A stretch of DNA of 64,000 nt from Absidia repens (GCA_002105175.1 MCGE01000023.1:124001-188000), one strand, 5' to 3'. Counted from the stretch's first letter, positions 33,501 through 46,125 are shown. A program made the numbers and translations. The notes: generated by a model not told the origin, from the sequence alone.

Positions 33501-36130
33501 TCCTTACCTTGAATTGGTTAGGATCGAGAGCGATTCGCAAGGTTCTTGTGGCATTGGCTGATTGAATCGTCTTTTCTTCCGGTACTGGTTTCGCTACCTC
33601 ATTGATCACATGTCCTAATAAGGAAGAAGTCAGATAACTAGTTCACACCCTATTGACTTTTAGTTTCTTACCATCTCTGTCAATAACATCGACTATTTCG
33701 CCACCGCGGATATATTTGATTCCGAAGTGTTTTTTGAAATCTTCGCCTTCTTTATATGGAGTCGCAGAATCATCGTGAGGTCGGATTGTTAACAGAAAGA
33801 CGACATCATGCTTGCGAAGACTATCCCATTCCGTACGAATTGCTTTAGAGTACTTGCTGACATTGTAGGATACCTAAAGATCAAAGTGTAAAACAATCAG
33901 TTTCAAAAGAACTACTTTTTTCAAGGACGAGAAGGTGAGGGGAGTTGTATCGTCACTTACATCTGCGGTAACACGTGAAGGTTGTTCTTGGCCAAGTTCA
34001 GGTCTTCGGACATCCACAATGCTATAAAATTAAAAGGAAAACGTATTAATAACATTTATGATGAAATTGATATACATATTTATCAGAATATTGCATTACC
34101 TAAAGGAGTCAATAGGAAGCGCCATTCTAGCCCAGCCTGACCATTCGATAGTGCGTTCAGGATATGTCAATCTCGGCCCAAGGCGTTTCACCACATCTTC
34201 AATGTCTTGCCGAATTTCATACGAGCTTTCCAGGCGGAAGAGATTGAAATTGCGCAACAAATAATCATGAATAGTCAAGAATTGTAGGTTGAGTTTGGGG
34301 AGTGCCAGGGGTCTTTCACCAGTATAGAATTGAGTTTGCACCAGTGTGTCATTAAAAAGGGTAATCTGAATAAATAAATGTTGAGTATCACTATGTTACT
34401 AAGTTTTGCCTTTCTTTCATATCACGCTCTTACCTCATCAGGATACAAAGGAGAAGAGTTCACTTTTTCGATTTGACTGACACGCTTTTGATACTTGTCC
34501 ACTAAGCTTTCCAACAGCAGGCTCTTCTTGTCAACAATATCATTTTTGACCACAGGTGATCCACGGATATGCAAGCTATCACACAAACGAGCAAGATCGT
34601 CGACAGTTGCATTCTCAAGATGCCATAATAAATCAGTCCGTTGTTCAATGGAGCCCAAATTTGCCAATGGAAGATCAGGAAAAATGTCTTTGTATTCCCG
34701 GAAAACGATATGTTGAAGTTGAATGAGTCGAGCAGAATGTTGTTCTGTCATATCCAAATCAGTAAGGGCAAGTCCAGTTTGATCGTTGATTTCAAATTTT
34801 GCATAAAAGGCAAGGTTTTCTAAAAGCTGCTTGATCAGATCCACGTCCTTTTCTTTGCGATGAATAACAGGTGCCAAATTGCATAATACTACCACTTGAT
34901 GATCATCCAAAAGCGTGTTAAAGAATCGTCGTGTGGGTAATTGTGCTTCCAAATCAATCAAAAATTCCAAAAATCGTTCACAGTACATGATAAGATTTTC
35001 GTCGACTAATAAAAACAAAAGAGATAATATCAATATGTAAGCCACTGAACCATATTCAGTATGGCAGAGGGGTGGGGTTGATCCTACCTTCATTTTCCAG
35101 AGGAATTTCATAAATCTTTTCAATAAAGCTGACCAAGAGGATGTGCAACCAATTGCGATTAAATTCCAGTTCTGCCCTTTCAACTTCATCTACAGAAAAA
35201 GGAGAAATCATTAGTTCACAGACCATCTCTCTCTCTCTCGAGCAATATCATACTTACCAGCAGCATTTAACTTTTTGTTGCTATTATTCCACAATTTCCG
35301 CAAAGCAGGATATTCATTCAAGATGTGCTCACGACGAGCTTCATGTGCAAGATTTTGCCAAATACCAATAGACACCAATCTATCAATAACAACACAAAGT
35401 AAAACGCGTCAGTTCTCGATTTCATATAAGGAAGGCTAATGATATTAATTACTTACTTGAGGCATTCGGTTCTGATGACAGTATTTTCCAAACTTTGAAA
35501 GCAAAGGACAAGGAACATGAGGATGATACGGTGGACCTGAATATCCAAAGACTCCGCTTCAGGAGGTACTGCTAGTCGAATCACTCGGTCAAAAAGAGCG
35601 CCAAACTTGGCAGGATTATCAGCAAAGACATCTAAGTATATCCGGAAAGGAAAAGTGAGTTGAGTTGACTAGTATTATGTTGTGTTGTGTTGTGTTGCGT
35701 TACCCCAAGGAGACACGCGCTGTCGCGATTTTTCATTGATAATCAAGCAGATCGACAGAACATGGTTGAGAGTTGCAGTTTCCGGATTAAAGAAAGGCCA
35801 GAGATACTAAAACATAGAGCAGTGTAAAGTTAGTAAGCGAAGTTTGCACTATATTTTATTTATTACTTTTTCCAGATATTGAGTAAATTCAAGAAGCATG
35901 ACTTTTTTAGGATCGTAGTGAGAAGAAGTCAAGTGTTGTTCAATAATATCTTCGACTAGCTTTGGGTCCCACTTTGGTTTAGCGATTCCGTCATAGTGTT
36001 TTTTCGCAAGTTGAGATATGGGATCAGCTTCAATATCATCTACAGTGAGGTTGCGAAATTTGGTGGTGCCACGGGGTCCATGAGCAGTAGCTTCACCAGG
36101 AGCAGCATGAAGTGGTAAAGTGGTCTGCAT
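30503..36130 (-). CDS. AQR: Aquarius-type spliceosomal RNA helicase (intron-binding protein)
   Basis: SF1 helicase of the catalytic spliceosome that binds the intron upstream of the branch site. The gene is split into roughly 18 exons from ATG 36130 ([18 protein letters not shown]) to stop 30503. N-terminal Armadillo-like region: [41 protein letters not shown]. Middle domains: [20 protein letters not shown] and [16 protein letters not shown]. Helicase motifs: Walker A in [19 protein letters not shown] (about 32690-32760), [18 protein letters not shown] (motif II, EEAA form), [19 protein letters not shown] (motif III), [31 protein letters not shown] and [15 protein letters not shown] (motif VI). 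These match AQR/Cwf11 rather than UPF1. The C-terminus is acidic and Gln-rich. Exon borders in the first half were not all checked. Confidence 0.93.
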
Positions 36131-36365
36131 GTTTTCAAACGTCGTCAGATATGTAAGGAATGGAGTTTTCTTTCAATTCTATTGAAAAGAAAAGAAATAT
36201 TGCAAACCGACAAAAGGCAAAAGAGTTGAAAACAAGGAATTTCAGCCAGCGCGAAGTGTTTTTTTTTTCTTTGACTAAGTCAGTCACTTTTTTGCATTAT
36301 TTTTAAAAGACCGCGAGTCCTTTTTTTTCTTTACTTTTTCCTCCCCTTTATCATCGAAATAAAAA
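36131..36365. promoter_or_regulatory. Divergent promoter between AQR and TAF13
   Basis: Only 235 bp separate the two start codons, so the promoters must overlap. The TAF13 side is T-rich (about 36258-36268 and 36320-36330), the AQR side A-rich on the + strand, so each gene has a pyrimidine-rich coding strand before its start. Confidence 0.6.
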
Positions 36366-37026
36366 ATGAACGATTCAGAGAAGGACGCCAAAGCAGTCAA
36401 AGACAAAGATTTCAAAGACCGTGAAGCTGGTACAGGTCCGGGACGAAGAAAAACTGTCCGTAAAGGCATGTTTGCAAAAGACTGTAAGTTATTTTCTCTT
36501 ATATTTTATTCCACCAGCTAGCTAGTCCGCCTTTTGATTTATTTCTGCTCTTTGACTATTCTAGTGAAATTACTGATGTATGGATTTGGTGATGTCCCTA
36601 ATCCTTCGGCTGATTCGATTGCACTTATGGATGATTTAGTGATTGATTATATCACTGAAATGGTAATTTGGCTTGGCGTAAGGTGAAAAAACACTTTTTC
36701 TGACCTTCTTTTTCTTTTTTTTTTTCTGGGGGTATTTTCAGTGTCAAAAGGTATCCAAGGTGTCTGAAAGTCGGGGGAAATTGCGTGTGGAAGATTTCAA
36801 ATTTGTGCTACGGAAGGATCCCAAAAAGCTAGCGCGTGTCGAAGAATTGTTATACATGAATGAAGATATCAGGAAAGCGAAGCAACTATTTGATGAAAAA
36901 GAAATGGATCCTGCGGAAGAGTCCCAACAGCAGCAGCAGAGGCAACAACAGCAACAACAGCAGCAGCAGCAGCAGCAAGAGCAGGAACACGAACAAGAAC
37001 AGGAAATACAACAACAATTACAATAG
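36366..37026 (+). CDS. TAF13: TFIID subunit TAF13 with C-terminal poly-Gln tail
   Basis: Histone-fold partner of TAF11 in the general transcription factor TFIID. Three exons: 36366-36483, 36565-36662, 36742-37026; 166 aa. A charged N-terminus (EKDAKAVKDKDFKDREAG) precedes the histone fold: FAKDLKLLMYGFGDVPNPSA, DSIALMDDLVIDYITEMCQK, ESRGKLRVEDFKFVLRKDPK, KLARVEELLYMNEDIRKAKQ. The RVEDFKFxLRKDPKK motif is diagnostic. The protein then runs into a Gln-rich tail of about 30 residues encoded by mixed CAG/CAA codons with Glu and His interruptions. Downstream lies TTTAGTTTAGCGTAGTTTA (37078-37096) and AATAAAA near 37279. Confidence 0.93.
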
Positions 37027-37077
37027 CAACAGTAGTCACAACAACAACGATAGCACTGCCATGATCGCTTGTGGCGG

Positions 37078-37290
37078 TTTAGTTTAGCGTAGTTTATACC
37101 TTTCTGCTTTGCCTCTCCCACGTTGCCCCCCCCCCTTTTTTTTTTATATAATTTTTATCATCTGTTATCCCATTTGTAGAATGATGCATGTACATAGTTT
37201 ATTCTTTCCTTTTCTATGACACCACGCGACGCTGACCTAAATTGCCTAGCGTGTCGTTGCCCAACGGGAATTATTGCAAATAAAATAACT
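37078..37290 (+). terminator. 3'-end signals of TAF13
   Basis: TTTAGTTTAGCGTAGTTTA at 37078-37096, then T-rich sequence, and AATAAAATAAC at about 37279. Same layout as the TBC-domain gene. Confidence 0.45.
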
Positions 37291-37470
37291 CAGAATCATT
37301 TGAAAAGGAATTTATGACATTTTATAGTTATAGAAATTATTATGATATCCATCTCCACTATTTATTTATTTCTGAATAAAAATCTTTTTACTTTTATCAC
37401 TCATTTACCTTTGACTTTGTATGACATTGTTGTCTTTATTCTGTTGTCCTATACACCTTTTTGATCATGG

Positions 37471-37656
37471 TTGAAAAAAAAACAACAACTCATCATCATA
37501 GGCGATCCTCAAAAAAGATTGTTAGCGTGTCTTGTGGAAAAAACAGTTCCAAGTATCCAAAACCGGTTGACGTTTAGAAATTTTGACTGGGGAGATGCGA
37601 AAGCGGAATTTGCCGAAAACAATAAGACATGGTATGATGTGGTGAAGAAAAAATGA
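37471..37656 (+). pseudogene. Orphan coding-like fragment, no start codon
   Basis: A 61-codon frame that opens with TTG and reads with protein-like composition in its second half (RLTFRNFDWGDAKAEFAENN, then KTWYDVVKKK and TGA). It has no ATG in frame. An AG at 37500 could be a splice acceptor, but I find no convincing upstream exon. It may be the last exon of an unrecognised gene, a relic, or chance. I do not recognise the family. Confidence 0.25.
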
Positions 37657-38089
37657 TCCTGTTCTGCACAGTATCTGTAAGAGGATCTGGGAGACGTTGC
37701 ATCATTTAATATTACATTTGACTGTCAAAAAATAGGAGTAAAAATCGTACAGATGTATTAATAAACAGTATTCTTATTTTTCATGCCCCATATTGATCAA
37801 CAGATGTTTTTACAGTAATCTTGGAGGTACATTGAAGAATAATCGTAAGGATCGCCAACTAACGAAATACTGTCGATTGCCCTGAAGTTCTCCATCTAGG
37901 TACCACCGAAATCATCGACGTAGATGGCATAATATTTTGTTCATGTCTTATCATATCTTAAAATACACCACAAAAAAAAAGGGGGCGGAGAGATTTGTTC
38001 AATATTCGATGGTTCTCGTAGCAGAGGTTGTTAGTTAAAAAACGGAGTGGATATATGATATATTTTAATGAAGTTTAAGCATAAACTGC
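37657..38089. other. Spacer before repeat copy 5
   Basis: Nothing recognisable; AT-rich with a short A/G run near 37971-37990. Confidence 0.3.
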
Positions 38090-38670
38090 GAAAATTAACA
38101 GCAGTCAAAGGGTCTAGTGGTGAGAGCATGAGGGACACTAATGGGAGATCTGAAGAATGATCAGCACTTGTCTAAAGGAATGGTTGTAAAAAGGAACCTA
38201 GTATACTGTGCAAAGTATGAGAATGACTACAGTGATATTTTTATTGAAGCACAACTATAGTCAAATCAAACAAAGGGGGGGCGATGGAAGTACAACAGAG
38301 ATCATTTCTGGAAGACATGAGAGAGACTAATGGAACATATTCATTTGAAGCAAGTAAAAACAAACATATTTTATTCAGATGCAAATACAAATTATGGCAA
38401 ACTAGGACTAACTAAGCTAATGAAGACGTCAAAAAGTCAGCAAATGGTAGTCCTAAATCCTGACTCCAAAATGAAAGGGTTTCCCCATGCAAGCTGTAAT
38501 CCCTGAGCTGAAACCCGTTCTAAACTAGTCCTGACGCTAATCTAAATCCAATATAACCTCATAGAAGTTGAATGGCGAAAGAAAAAAATAGAAAATGAAA
38601 AGAAAAAGAGAGAGCGAAAAATAAAAATGGGAGATCCTACGGAAAAAAAAAATCCACGTGTGCGGGAATT
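38090..38670 (-). repeat. Interspersed repeat, copy 5 (reverse)
   Basis: Read on the minus strand: a CCCGCACACGTGGATTT end (about 38650-38666), T-rich stretch, then TTCAACTTCTATGAGGTTAT, GTCAGGACTAGTTTAGAACG, AGCTCAGGGATTACAGC, TGCATGGGGAAACCCTTTC, CTTAGTTAGTCCTAGTTTGC and TGAATAAAATATG, then modules with ATTAGTCTCTCTCATGTC and ATAAAAATATCACTG. About 580 bp. Confidence 0.78.
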
Positions 38671-41508
38671 AAAATCTTCCCACGTACTCTCGTAAGTTTT
38701 ACAGATACAAATAGGAACCCAATTTTTATCCCATTTCTGCTCGTGTTATTTTTTTTTACATTATTCAACACCATAAAAATAATCAATATGATAGTTTCCT
38801 TCTTATGATAGAGCCCCTCGCCAATCAATAACAGTTCTATTTTTTTTGAACAATTGCCACGATTCAGCGTCGGAGTCATGCGAATCTCCTCGCCACCAGG
38901 CAACTGTCAGGAAGGTTTCGTCTTTAGAACAGTTCACTATGCATCATATGCAGTAGAATAGCTTGCCAGCTCCACACTCTATAATCTATTACTCTCTCAG
39001 CTTAGTCTTACTCATATAATAAAAATAGAGGACTAAATAGGTAGGTAGGTTTTTGATATACAGTTAATTATAGCGAGTCCAACAATAAAACCATTGTATT
39101 ATACAATCTGAAGTGATTATATTTTTGAGACACTCTGCTAGAATTTTTCAGACTATGATGTGAAAGAAAATGAAGACGTAGTCAAATTTGTTTCCGTACC
39201 AATTTGATTTATATTACGTCTCAATCTGAAGTTAATAAACTGTAGACTTGAATTAGGGCGATGGTGGGACATACCCAAGCACATTAATGCAGGCGGAAAA
39301 TCAAAAAAAAAAATTGATCGAGATCAATGAAGTATCGATGGCATCGGAGAAGTGATCATGGGGAAGTAGGATTAAACATCATATCTACTACTCGTGGCTC
39401 AATGGGTGTAATCTATTCGGTGATAACGCTTTAATATATGTATTACAATTTTATTGAGCAACTTAATACTATACTACATGATCGAATAATTTTGGCTTTG
39501 AAATGAAGCGAGGGAACGGAAAATTGATGTTACCATTTCCCGAAAGTTATTAAATGTGCTTTATCTCAGAGAAATCATCCCCAGTTCATATTTGGTTATA
39601 TTGATTATTTCTTTTTGTATTCAGAATTGGTGACCAAAAATAAATACCCAAAAATTTGCTGACAAATCAGATTCGACTCTCCTTTTAACGACTGGAATCA
39701 TCATCAATTTGCACATATCAGTTGGAGAAATGTTATAGAAGTGGTTTCAAATCAATACATGTTTTCTTTGTTATAAAGCAGAGAGAGTTATCTCTTATTT
39801 TGCTGATACCTATTTAGTTACATTCGATTCAAATTTTGGGGTTGGGCGGAGTTCAGTAGTGTTACGAAATCCAGCTTTATTGCAACCGGGGAATAAAAAA
39901 ATCACCCACTATTGTCAATGACAGTGGGTATCAGCCAACTATCATACTGTTAAAAAAAACTAGAATATACCATTAACCACTAAAAGAATGGTTTCTTGCC
40001 GGGTGACTAAAATAAAACATGAATGCGAAGTTATATTTAGCCTTTAAATGATGCGAAATTAAAAGAGCTGCTGCTTCGTCTCACGTTTTCTTTACTGGAA
40101 TCCAATGAACTCTATCAACAAATTGAAAGCAAACTTAAATAGAAAAAATAAACATTTTGATTCGATGAGTCGATTCCTTTTTGATTATCTTTTTTCCGGT
40201 ATCCGTGGAATTGGGAAACTTTTAACTCGAGAAAACCAAGGACAAAGATACCAAAGGGACCCAATTTATGCGGAGATGATGAAGGTGGTTGGGCTTTTTC
40301 GAATGAAATTAAATCAAAAGCAATATCGAGCAGGATGATAAAATAATAAATCATATTCTTATATAGGCATATCGATCGACACTGTCTACTACTAATATCA
40401 TCATCATTTCATTCAAAAGAATAGTATTTATAAAAAAATGGAAAGAAATAGGGGTGGTTGATGGAGTATTACTAAATGTGGACTAAACTACGCCAAGTTT
40501 TTTTTTTTTTTTTGCAAAATGAAATTGTGTAGCCATTTCCAATGACACGGATTTTTATACGCTTGTCAAAGAGAGGAGATGGAAGCTTTATCTGGTAAAG
40601 CAAATTTAAGGTTGATATTGTAGGAGGAAAAAGAGCGGTGTTTTAAACAGCTAAAGAAGCTAAATTCATCAAGTGGCCCTTGTTTGACTGAGAATAAAAG
40701 AGGGCACCACGTAAACATGTTGCACAACCAATGGTAACACTAAACAAAAGAAACATTGATGAAAGGTAAAAAAAGAAGGGCGATTGTTCCCAGTGGATTG
40801 GTTGCCCAAAAAGACCGCTGACGAATAGAAATAGTTATATTGGTCAAATCAATGCTATCGTATACGAGTCTGAGACCCATCCTTTAAGAGCTTCCAGGAG
40901 AAAAAGCAGGGCATCTAGACTTGAATAAATGATGACGATGATGATCATTGTCAAAGGATGAGCATCTTGTTTGTTTGACAATAGAACATCATAGGGTCAG
41001 TATAAATTTATTATTGAAATAGTGTTTCATGTCTAGTGCAAGACAGTCGTATTGTTGATTTGTTGATAAAATGGTTTACAATAAAATAAACAATAGTATA
41101 ATAATTAGCGCGTTGCCTATTCCATGTGCGGGTGGGGGCGGTTATTGTTGTGATAATTGATGTAATCGAATTACCAAAAAAATTATTGGCAAGAATTTAT
41201 TGGTATATATCAATGGCGGAAAATCACATTTATTATTGTCTAAAATATAGATTATCTCCCGCCATTCGGTCCTGATTTTCATTTCCTATTTTTTATCCAG
41301 TTACTTTTTCTTTTCTTTCTTTCTTTCTTTCTTTTTCTTTTTTTTTTTTTTTTTTTTTTTTTTCTCTTTTTGATATACATTGCTTCTGTCGCTTTCTTAT
41401 CGCATTTTACAAGTGATTATGTTCCTTTCGTAAATCATTTTTCAATTACCGAAACTACAACAGATCACTTTTTACATTCATTTACGGATTCCTCAATAAC
41501 TGCACATC
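38671..41508. other. Long AT-rich spacer
   Basis: About 2.8 kb without a supported gene. CGTCTCAATCTGAAG at about 39218 recurs elsewhere. A T run of 26 (about 41338-41363) after TTTC repeats lies 146 bases before the next start codon. One small ATG frame is listed separately. Confidence 0.4.
40105..40338 (+). CDS. Hypothetical small protein, uncertain
   Basis: An ATG frame of 77 codons without introns (MNSINKLKANLNRKNKHFDS; later YLFSGIRGIGKLL). Basic, no signal peptide, no recognised domain. It sits alone in a long spacer between repeat copy 5 and the FYR-domain gene. The overlapping minus-strand frame at 40115-40354 is no better. It could be chance; expression evidence would be required. 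Confidence 0.2.
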   Translation: MNSINKLKANLNRKNKHFDSMSRFLFDYLFSGIRGIGKLLTRENQGQRYQRDPIYAEMMKVVGLFRMKLNQKQYRAG

Positions 41509-43886
41509 ATGTCACTCAACAAAATGCTTCAGATAAATGAAGACCACGATTCATTTGATGATTCAACAAAACCACTCGTAAAAGGTATTGATGTCAACAT
41601 TTTACACGTTTAATGACGGTGTTTTAATTATCTCGCTTTTTTTTTTTCTTAAAAAAATAATCTCTCCTGATTTTATAGTCAAGGTCTTTTATTCTTTTCA
41701 AGATTCTGATACTACTTGTTTATGCTCCTTTGATCAACATCTTCATTCTAAGATCGACGACAATGAGCATTGGATTCCAATCTCGTTAAAACAATGTCTT
41801 CTTAGTGTTTGCTCTTCTTGGTATGACAAAACTAACACACACATATTCACTCACTAACCTGTTTCATTATCATAGTCCTGATCAACTCATGCGCGCAGAA
41901 TATGACATGGCTATCTATAGTGCAAATATAGAAGAGAGTAACATCGGCCAACAAGAATCCCTCAAGGATGTACGAGCCACCGTTATTTGGGAAGGTCATG
42001 GCTTACTGTCCAACTTATTGCGCGATCAACATAATGAAAATATCATGGTAACAGGACAAATATCGAAAACATCTGGTGAAGCATTTGATTACATCATTCA
42101 AATCTTACTTCAACTTCATCCGGTAATATTTAATGATAATGCTCCTATTTTTTATGCGCTTTACTCAATCGTTTATTTATTTATCTAGATTCGTCGTCCA
42201 CAATCTTCTGAACAATCAGCTAACCAGCAGCAACTACAGCGCACTCTACCTCCAATGAAATCGCTACTAACGCCTGATCATCATACGTATTCACATTATC
42301 CTTCATCATCAACGTCATCGAAATCAACATCACCACCTCACCAGCACTCTTATGAGCATCAAACTTCAAGAATACCTGCTTTTCGACCGTTTGCAAGCAG
42401 CCAACCTCCATTACGCTCCGAACTAGACTTCATACCACCACTTACTTCTTCACCATATCAACCTACCCCGCAACGGCATCAGCGAAAAGGTAATCACAGC
42501 AACGATTGACCAGAATTACGACCCGTATGCTAATATGCTTGATTTTGTATTAAATTACCATGGTTGATATTATTTCTAGTATCTTCGGATTGGCCTCGAC
42601 ATATCAGTCCAACTCCTCATCCATACGACGAACACACCCACAGGAAGTTAACACCACCATTACCGACAGCATCGACAAGTCATCTTCACCATGATCAACA
42701 ACATTCTTATCACTCGTATTCGCATCCACACCAATTGGATTCAACAACTTCAAGCACTAATCCCGATCTTCCATCATCCTCATCATCTTCTTCAACCCCA
42801 ACTCCCACCACATCGCTGGTTGGTACAATCCCAACTGGCTCCTCGACAAATTCAAGTACGCGGAAAACTCCTGTGGACACATTTTATCATCAATCAAGAA
42901 GAAAGAAGCGTGACACCAAACCTCCAAATGCCAGCGACGTCCGTCCTTTTATCGAAGTCGATCGAGATCTTGACGGTCGTTATATTTTACCTGTAGAAGT
43001 CGATTCGTGGACTGTATTAGATTTAGGCAATGTTGTGTGGAACCGGGTCGCCTTCCACAATCAACGTTACCTCTATCCTGTGGGTTATTGCGTCAAAAAG
43101 TTAGTTTTATTAGCGAATGTTAAGAATCTGAGATGACTTTATATACTAACATGAATAATCTGATGATATTTTATTTTGCTGTAGATGGTACCGAAGCATG
43201 GTAGATCCACATAGCGATACTCAGTATACTTGTCAAATTTTGGATGGAGGTGATGAACCAATTGTAAGTAATCCCATTAGCTGGGTCTTTTTTTCTTTTT
43301 TTTTTTTTTGTAGAATAGGGGCAAAGATGATCGGATGACTTATTACCGCGACTTTCCTTTTTTTATATTTATCTATCGTAGTTTCAATTGGAAGCGGACG
43401 ACAATCCTGGTGAAGTTTGGAGGGGACCAACACCTACAACAGTTTGGACAATTGCGGTACGAAGGTAAGGAATGAAAAAAGGCATCTATTTTTAGAGACG
43501 TCATCGGCCAGATTGGATATGATTAAGTTACTAATTTATTCTCCTTCAATATTATGCAATCTAGAGCCTTCGCCATTCGCAATATGGATTACGGCCATAA
43601 CCCCGTTGGCCCTGACTTTTTTGGACTCCGAAAAAACACCATAGCCAAGATGATTCAAGATTTACCGAATGCAGACAAGTGTAAAAACTACATCTGGCAG
43701 AACTTTGAAGCAATTACAACTACTGGAACAAAAAACAAGGCAATGCGACGATCAAATACTCGAGTCAGCACCAGTAGCAGCAGCACGTCAACCAGCAGTA
43801 TTAACGAACCTGCTGCTGCGACAACAACTCCGCTACCTCACCCTGCGAATCAACACCACTCACCACCTGCGAACGATGGACCTTAG
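41509..43886 (+). CDS. FYRN/FYRC-domain nuclear protein (TBRG1-like)
   Basis: Eight exons: 41509-41584, 41679-41820, 41876-42122, 42189-42489, 42580-43099, 43185-43263, 43382-43464, 43565-43886; 589 aa. FYR domains occur in chromatin proteins such as KMT2/trithorax, JARID1-type demethylases and TBRG1. FYRN is seen in DGRYILPVEVDSWTVLDLGN and RVAFHNQRYLYPVGYCVKKW; FYRC in DTQYTCQILDGG, NPGEVWRGPTPTTVWTIAVR and RNMDYGHNPVGPDFFGL. The N-terminal part contains DVRATVIWEGHGLLSNLLRD and FDYIIQILLQLHP, not recognised. The middle is a long His/Ser/Pro/Thr-rich low-complexity segment ending in a basic patch (QSRRKKRDTKPP), a likely nuclear localisation signal. There is no SET, JmjC or PHD domain, so it resembles the FYR-only TBRG1 layout. 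Function in chromatin is inference. Confidence 0.88.
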
Positions 43887-44290
43887 TCGTAATACTCGAT
43901 TGATACAATGCTGACAATGGAACCGATGGTGATTGCTTTGGAATAGGTGAATATAGCTTCTGTAGTTTATTTTGTGTATCCCTGCCCTCTACTTTTTTAT
44001 GCCCCCCTCCCTCTTTGTGACACTACCTTATTTTACACGTTGATCGTTGGAAAATATTTCCTTTATTTTTATATATACTTCATATTATTTCTTTTTGTTT
44101 TTCTTTCCTACTCAGCACAAAATTATATCACTTAGCCTATGCACTCTTTTTTAATATATTGAACGTATGCCTTTTTAGTTTGTTTTTTTTAGTCCATTTA
44201 ATAAAAAAAAAATCCGCATTGACCACATTGAAACCCCGTATATAATGATTGTGTCCTCTCAAATCGTACCCTTCAGTTTTTTTTTATTCA
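43887..44290. promoter_or_regulatory. 3' flank of the FYR gene and promoter of eL43
   Basis: Short spacer with CTGTAGTTTATTTTG after the stop codon and AATAAAAAAAA at about 44200. The eL43 start follows a T-rich leader. Confidence 0.4.
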
Positions 44291-44974
44291 ATGGTAAGAT
44301 CCATACATCCTTCTTCCTCTCATTCATCCATCCTTCTTCCTTTCATTCATCCATTCTTCCTTTCACCTATCCATTCATTCGATATCCCCTATGCCTAATA
44401 TTTACTGATTAATTATTTCTTAATGAAACTCTAGGCTAAACGCACGAAGAAAGGTATTCTATCATTCACCAAAAATACTACTTGGCACATTTGAAATCAA
44501 TCGATCAGTATGTCTCACTATCATTCTATCTGTAGTCGGCATCACCGGTAAATATGGTACTCGCTACGGTGCTTCTCTCCGAAAACAAGTAAAAAAGATG
44601 GAAATCACACAACACTCCAAGTACACCTGTACGTTCTGTGGCAAGGTATGATGATGATGCTTGGAATGGATAGATTATTGAGCGGGAGAGACAAAATAGG
44701 ACACTATTGTACTCATGCACTGTACGCTCTTTATATTTTATAGGATGCTGTAAAACGTACTGCTGTAGGTATCTGGAAGTGTAAGGGCTGCAGTAAAACT
44801 ATGGCTGGTGGTGCCTATACTGTTTCGTAAGTGAACACGTTGACTGGAATGAAAAGTGGCTTCAGCGTCGAAGTGTCACCCTACTAACTGCCCTGCTGTG
44901 ATTTTGATAGTACTACCGCTGCCGCCACTGTCCGATCCACTGTCCGTCGTCTTCGTGAAATGGCTGAAATCTAA
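44291..44974 (+). CDS. RPL43: 60S ribosomal protein eL43 (L37a family)
   Basis: Zinc-ribbon protein of the large ribosomal subunit, 92 aa. Five exons: 44291-44293, 44435-44453, 44536-44645, 44744-44826, 44911-44974. Exon 1 contains only the ATG; exon 2 (AKRTKK) is 19 nt. Joined, it reads [20 protein letters not shown], then [71 protein letters not shown]. The four zinc ligands are in CTFC and CKGC. Sequence is near-canonical for the family. An intron right after the start codon is common in ribosomal protein genes. Intron 1 has a tandem pyrimidine repeat around CATTCATCCATCCTTCTTCC (about 44310-44380). Confidence 0.96.
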
Positions 44975-45429
44975 GCATTAAACTATGCACATTTGCTGGT
45001 TTTTTACTCCCTCCCTCCTCCTCCCCCACGCGCCCTATCCATCCCCCTTCCCCTGCACATAGTTGATACTTTTTTTTTAATAACCATCTTCATAGTTTTA
45101 TATCTCCCTTTTCCTTTTTATATCTTGTATTTATTTCTTTGAATAAACCAATATTTGATGTACTTCCTCTATTTACTACTTGACATGATATATTTCGAAA
45201 AGTCCTTTTTATAAGAGATTTAGGGATCGTACAATTTTTTCACATACTGTTCGAAAAGTACAGAATTTGAGCCAATCTCTATAACATATATAGTCTTGAA
45301 CGCACTCTTTCTGCAATAACTGTTCCTGCACGTATTGTCGGAAACTCAAAAAACATGCTATATTGTGGTAGTGTTAAAAAATGTCATAACGAAACAGAAT
45401 GACCATTGTTCACGGTTCGATTGGTCAGA
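44975..45429. other. 3' flank of eL43 and spacer
   Basis: T/C-rich 3' UTR with AATAAACC near 45141; no gene. Confidence 0.35.
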
Positions 45430-46029
45430 GGATAGTAAATTGAAAAGGCATATTTTATTGAAGCATACTGGTAGATACTAACACTAAAAACGAGGGGTTC
45501 ATTTTAACAAAGGTTTTCTTGGGGAAGGATGTATTGGAGGAAGAACGAGAAGGGGTGGTGAAGACTAACGTGAGATTTGAAGAATGGTCAACACTAATCT
45601 AAAGAGTTGGCAGCAAAATAGAAGCATATTTCTACTGTGTTTGGCACAAAATAGACTAACGGAATAGAGGCACAGCAACGGTCGAGCATTAATCGAAAGC
45701 GGTATTGGTAGTCAAAGAGGGATCTATTGCATAAGACATGACAGAGACTAATGGGACATTTTCTTCATTGAAGTAGGTAAAAAAAAAAAAAAAGACATAA
45801 AGACATATTTTATTCAGATGTAGATACAAACTATGGGCAAAATAACACTAAACAAAACTAATGAAGGCTCCAAAAAGCCAAAATAATGGTGTTGCCAAAT
45901 CCTGAATCCAAAATGAAAGGGGTTTCCCATGCGTGTTGGAATCCCTGAACTGAAACCCTTCTAAACTAGTCCTGACGCTATTCTAAGTTCAACATAACCC
46001 CATTGAAGTTGAATGATGACAAAAAATAG

Positions 46030-46064
<35 letters not shown>

Positions 46065-46125
46065 AGCGGAAAAAAATAAAAAAGTCAGGAGGGAAAAGAA
46101 ATATTTCACGTGGGCGGGACGTGAA
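45430..46125 (-). repeat. Interspersed repeat, copy 6 (reverse)
   Basis: Minus-strand reading: TCCCGCCCACGTGAAATATT (about 46100-46119), T/C-rich stretch with a 26-nt run (about 46035-46060), then TTCAACTTCAATGGGGTTAT, GTCAGGACTAGTTTAGAAGG, TTTCAGTTCAGGGATTCC, GGGAAACCCCTTTCATTTTG, TTAGTTTTGTTTAGTGTTAT and TGAATAAAATATG, then modules CCCATTAGTCTCTGTCATGT, ATTAGTGTTGACCATTCTTC and CTTCAATAAAATATG. About 700 bp. Confidence 0.8.
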
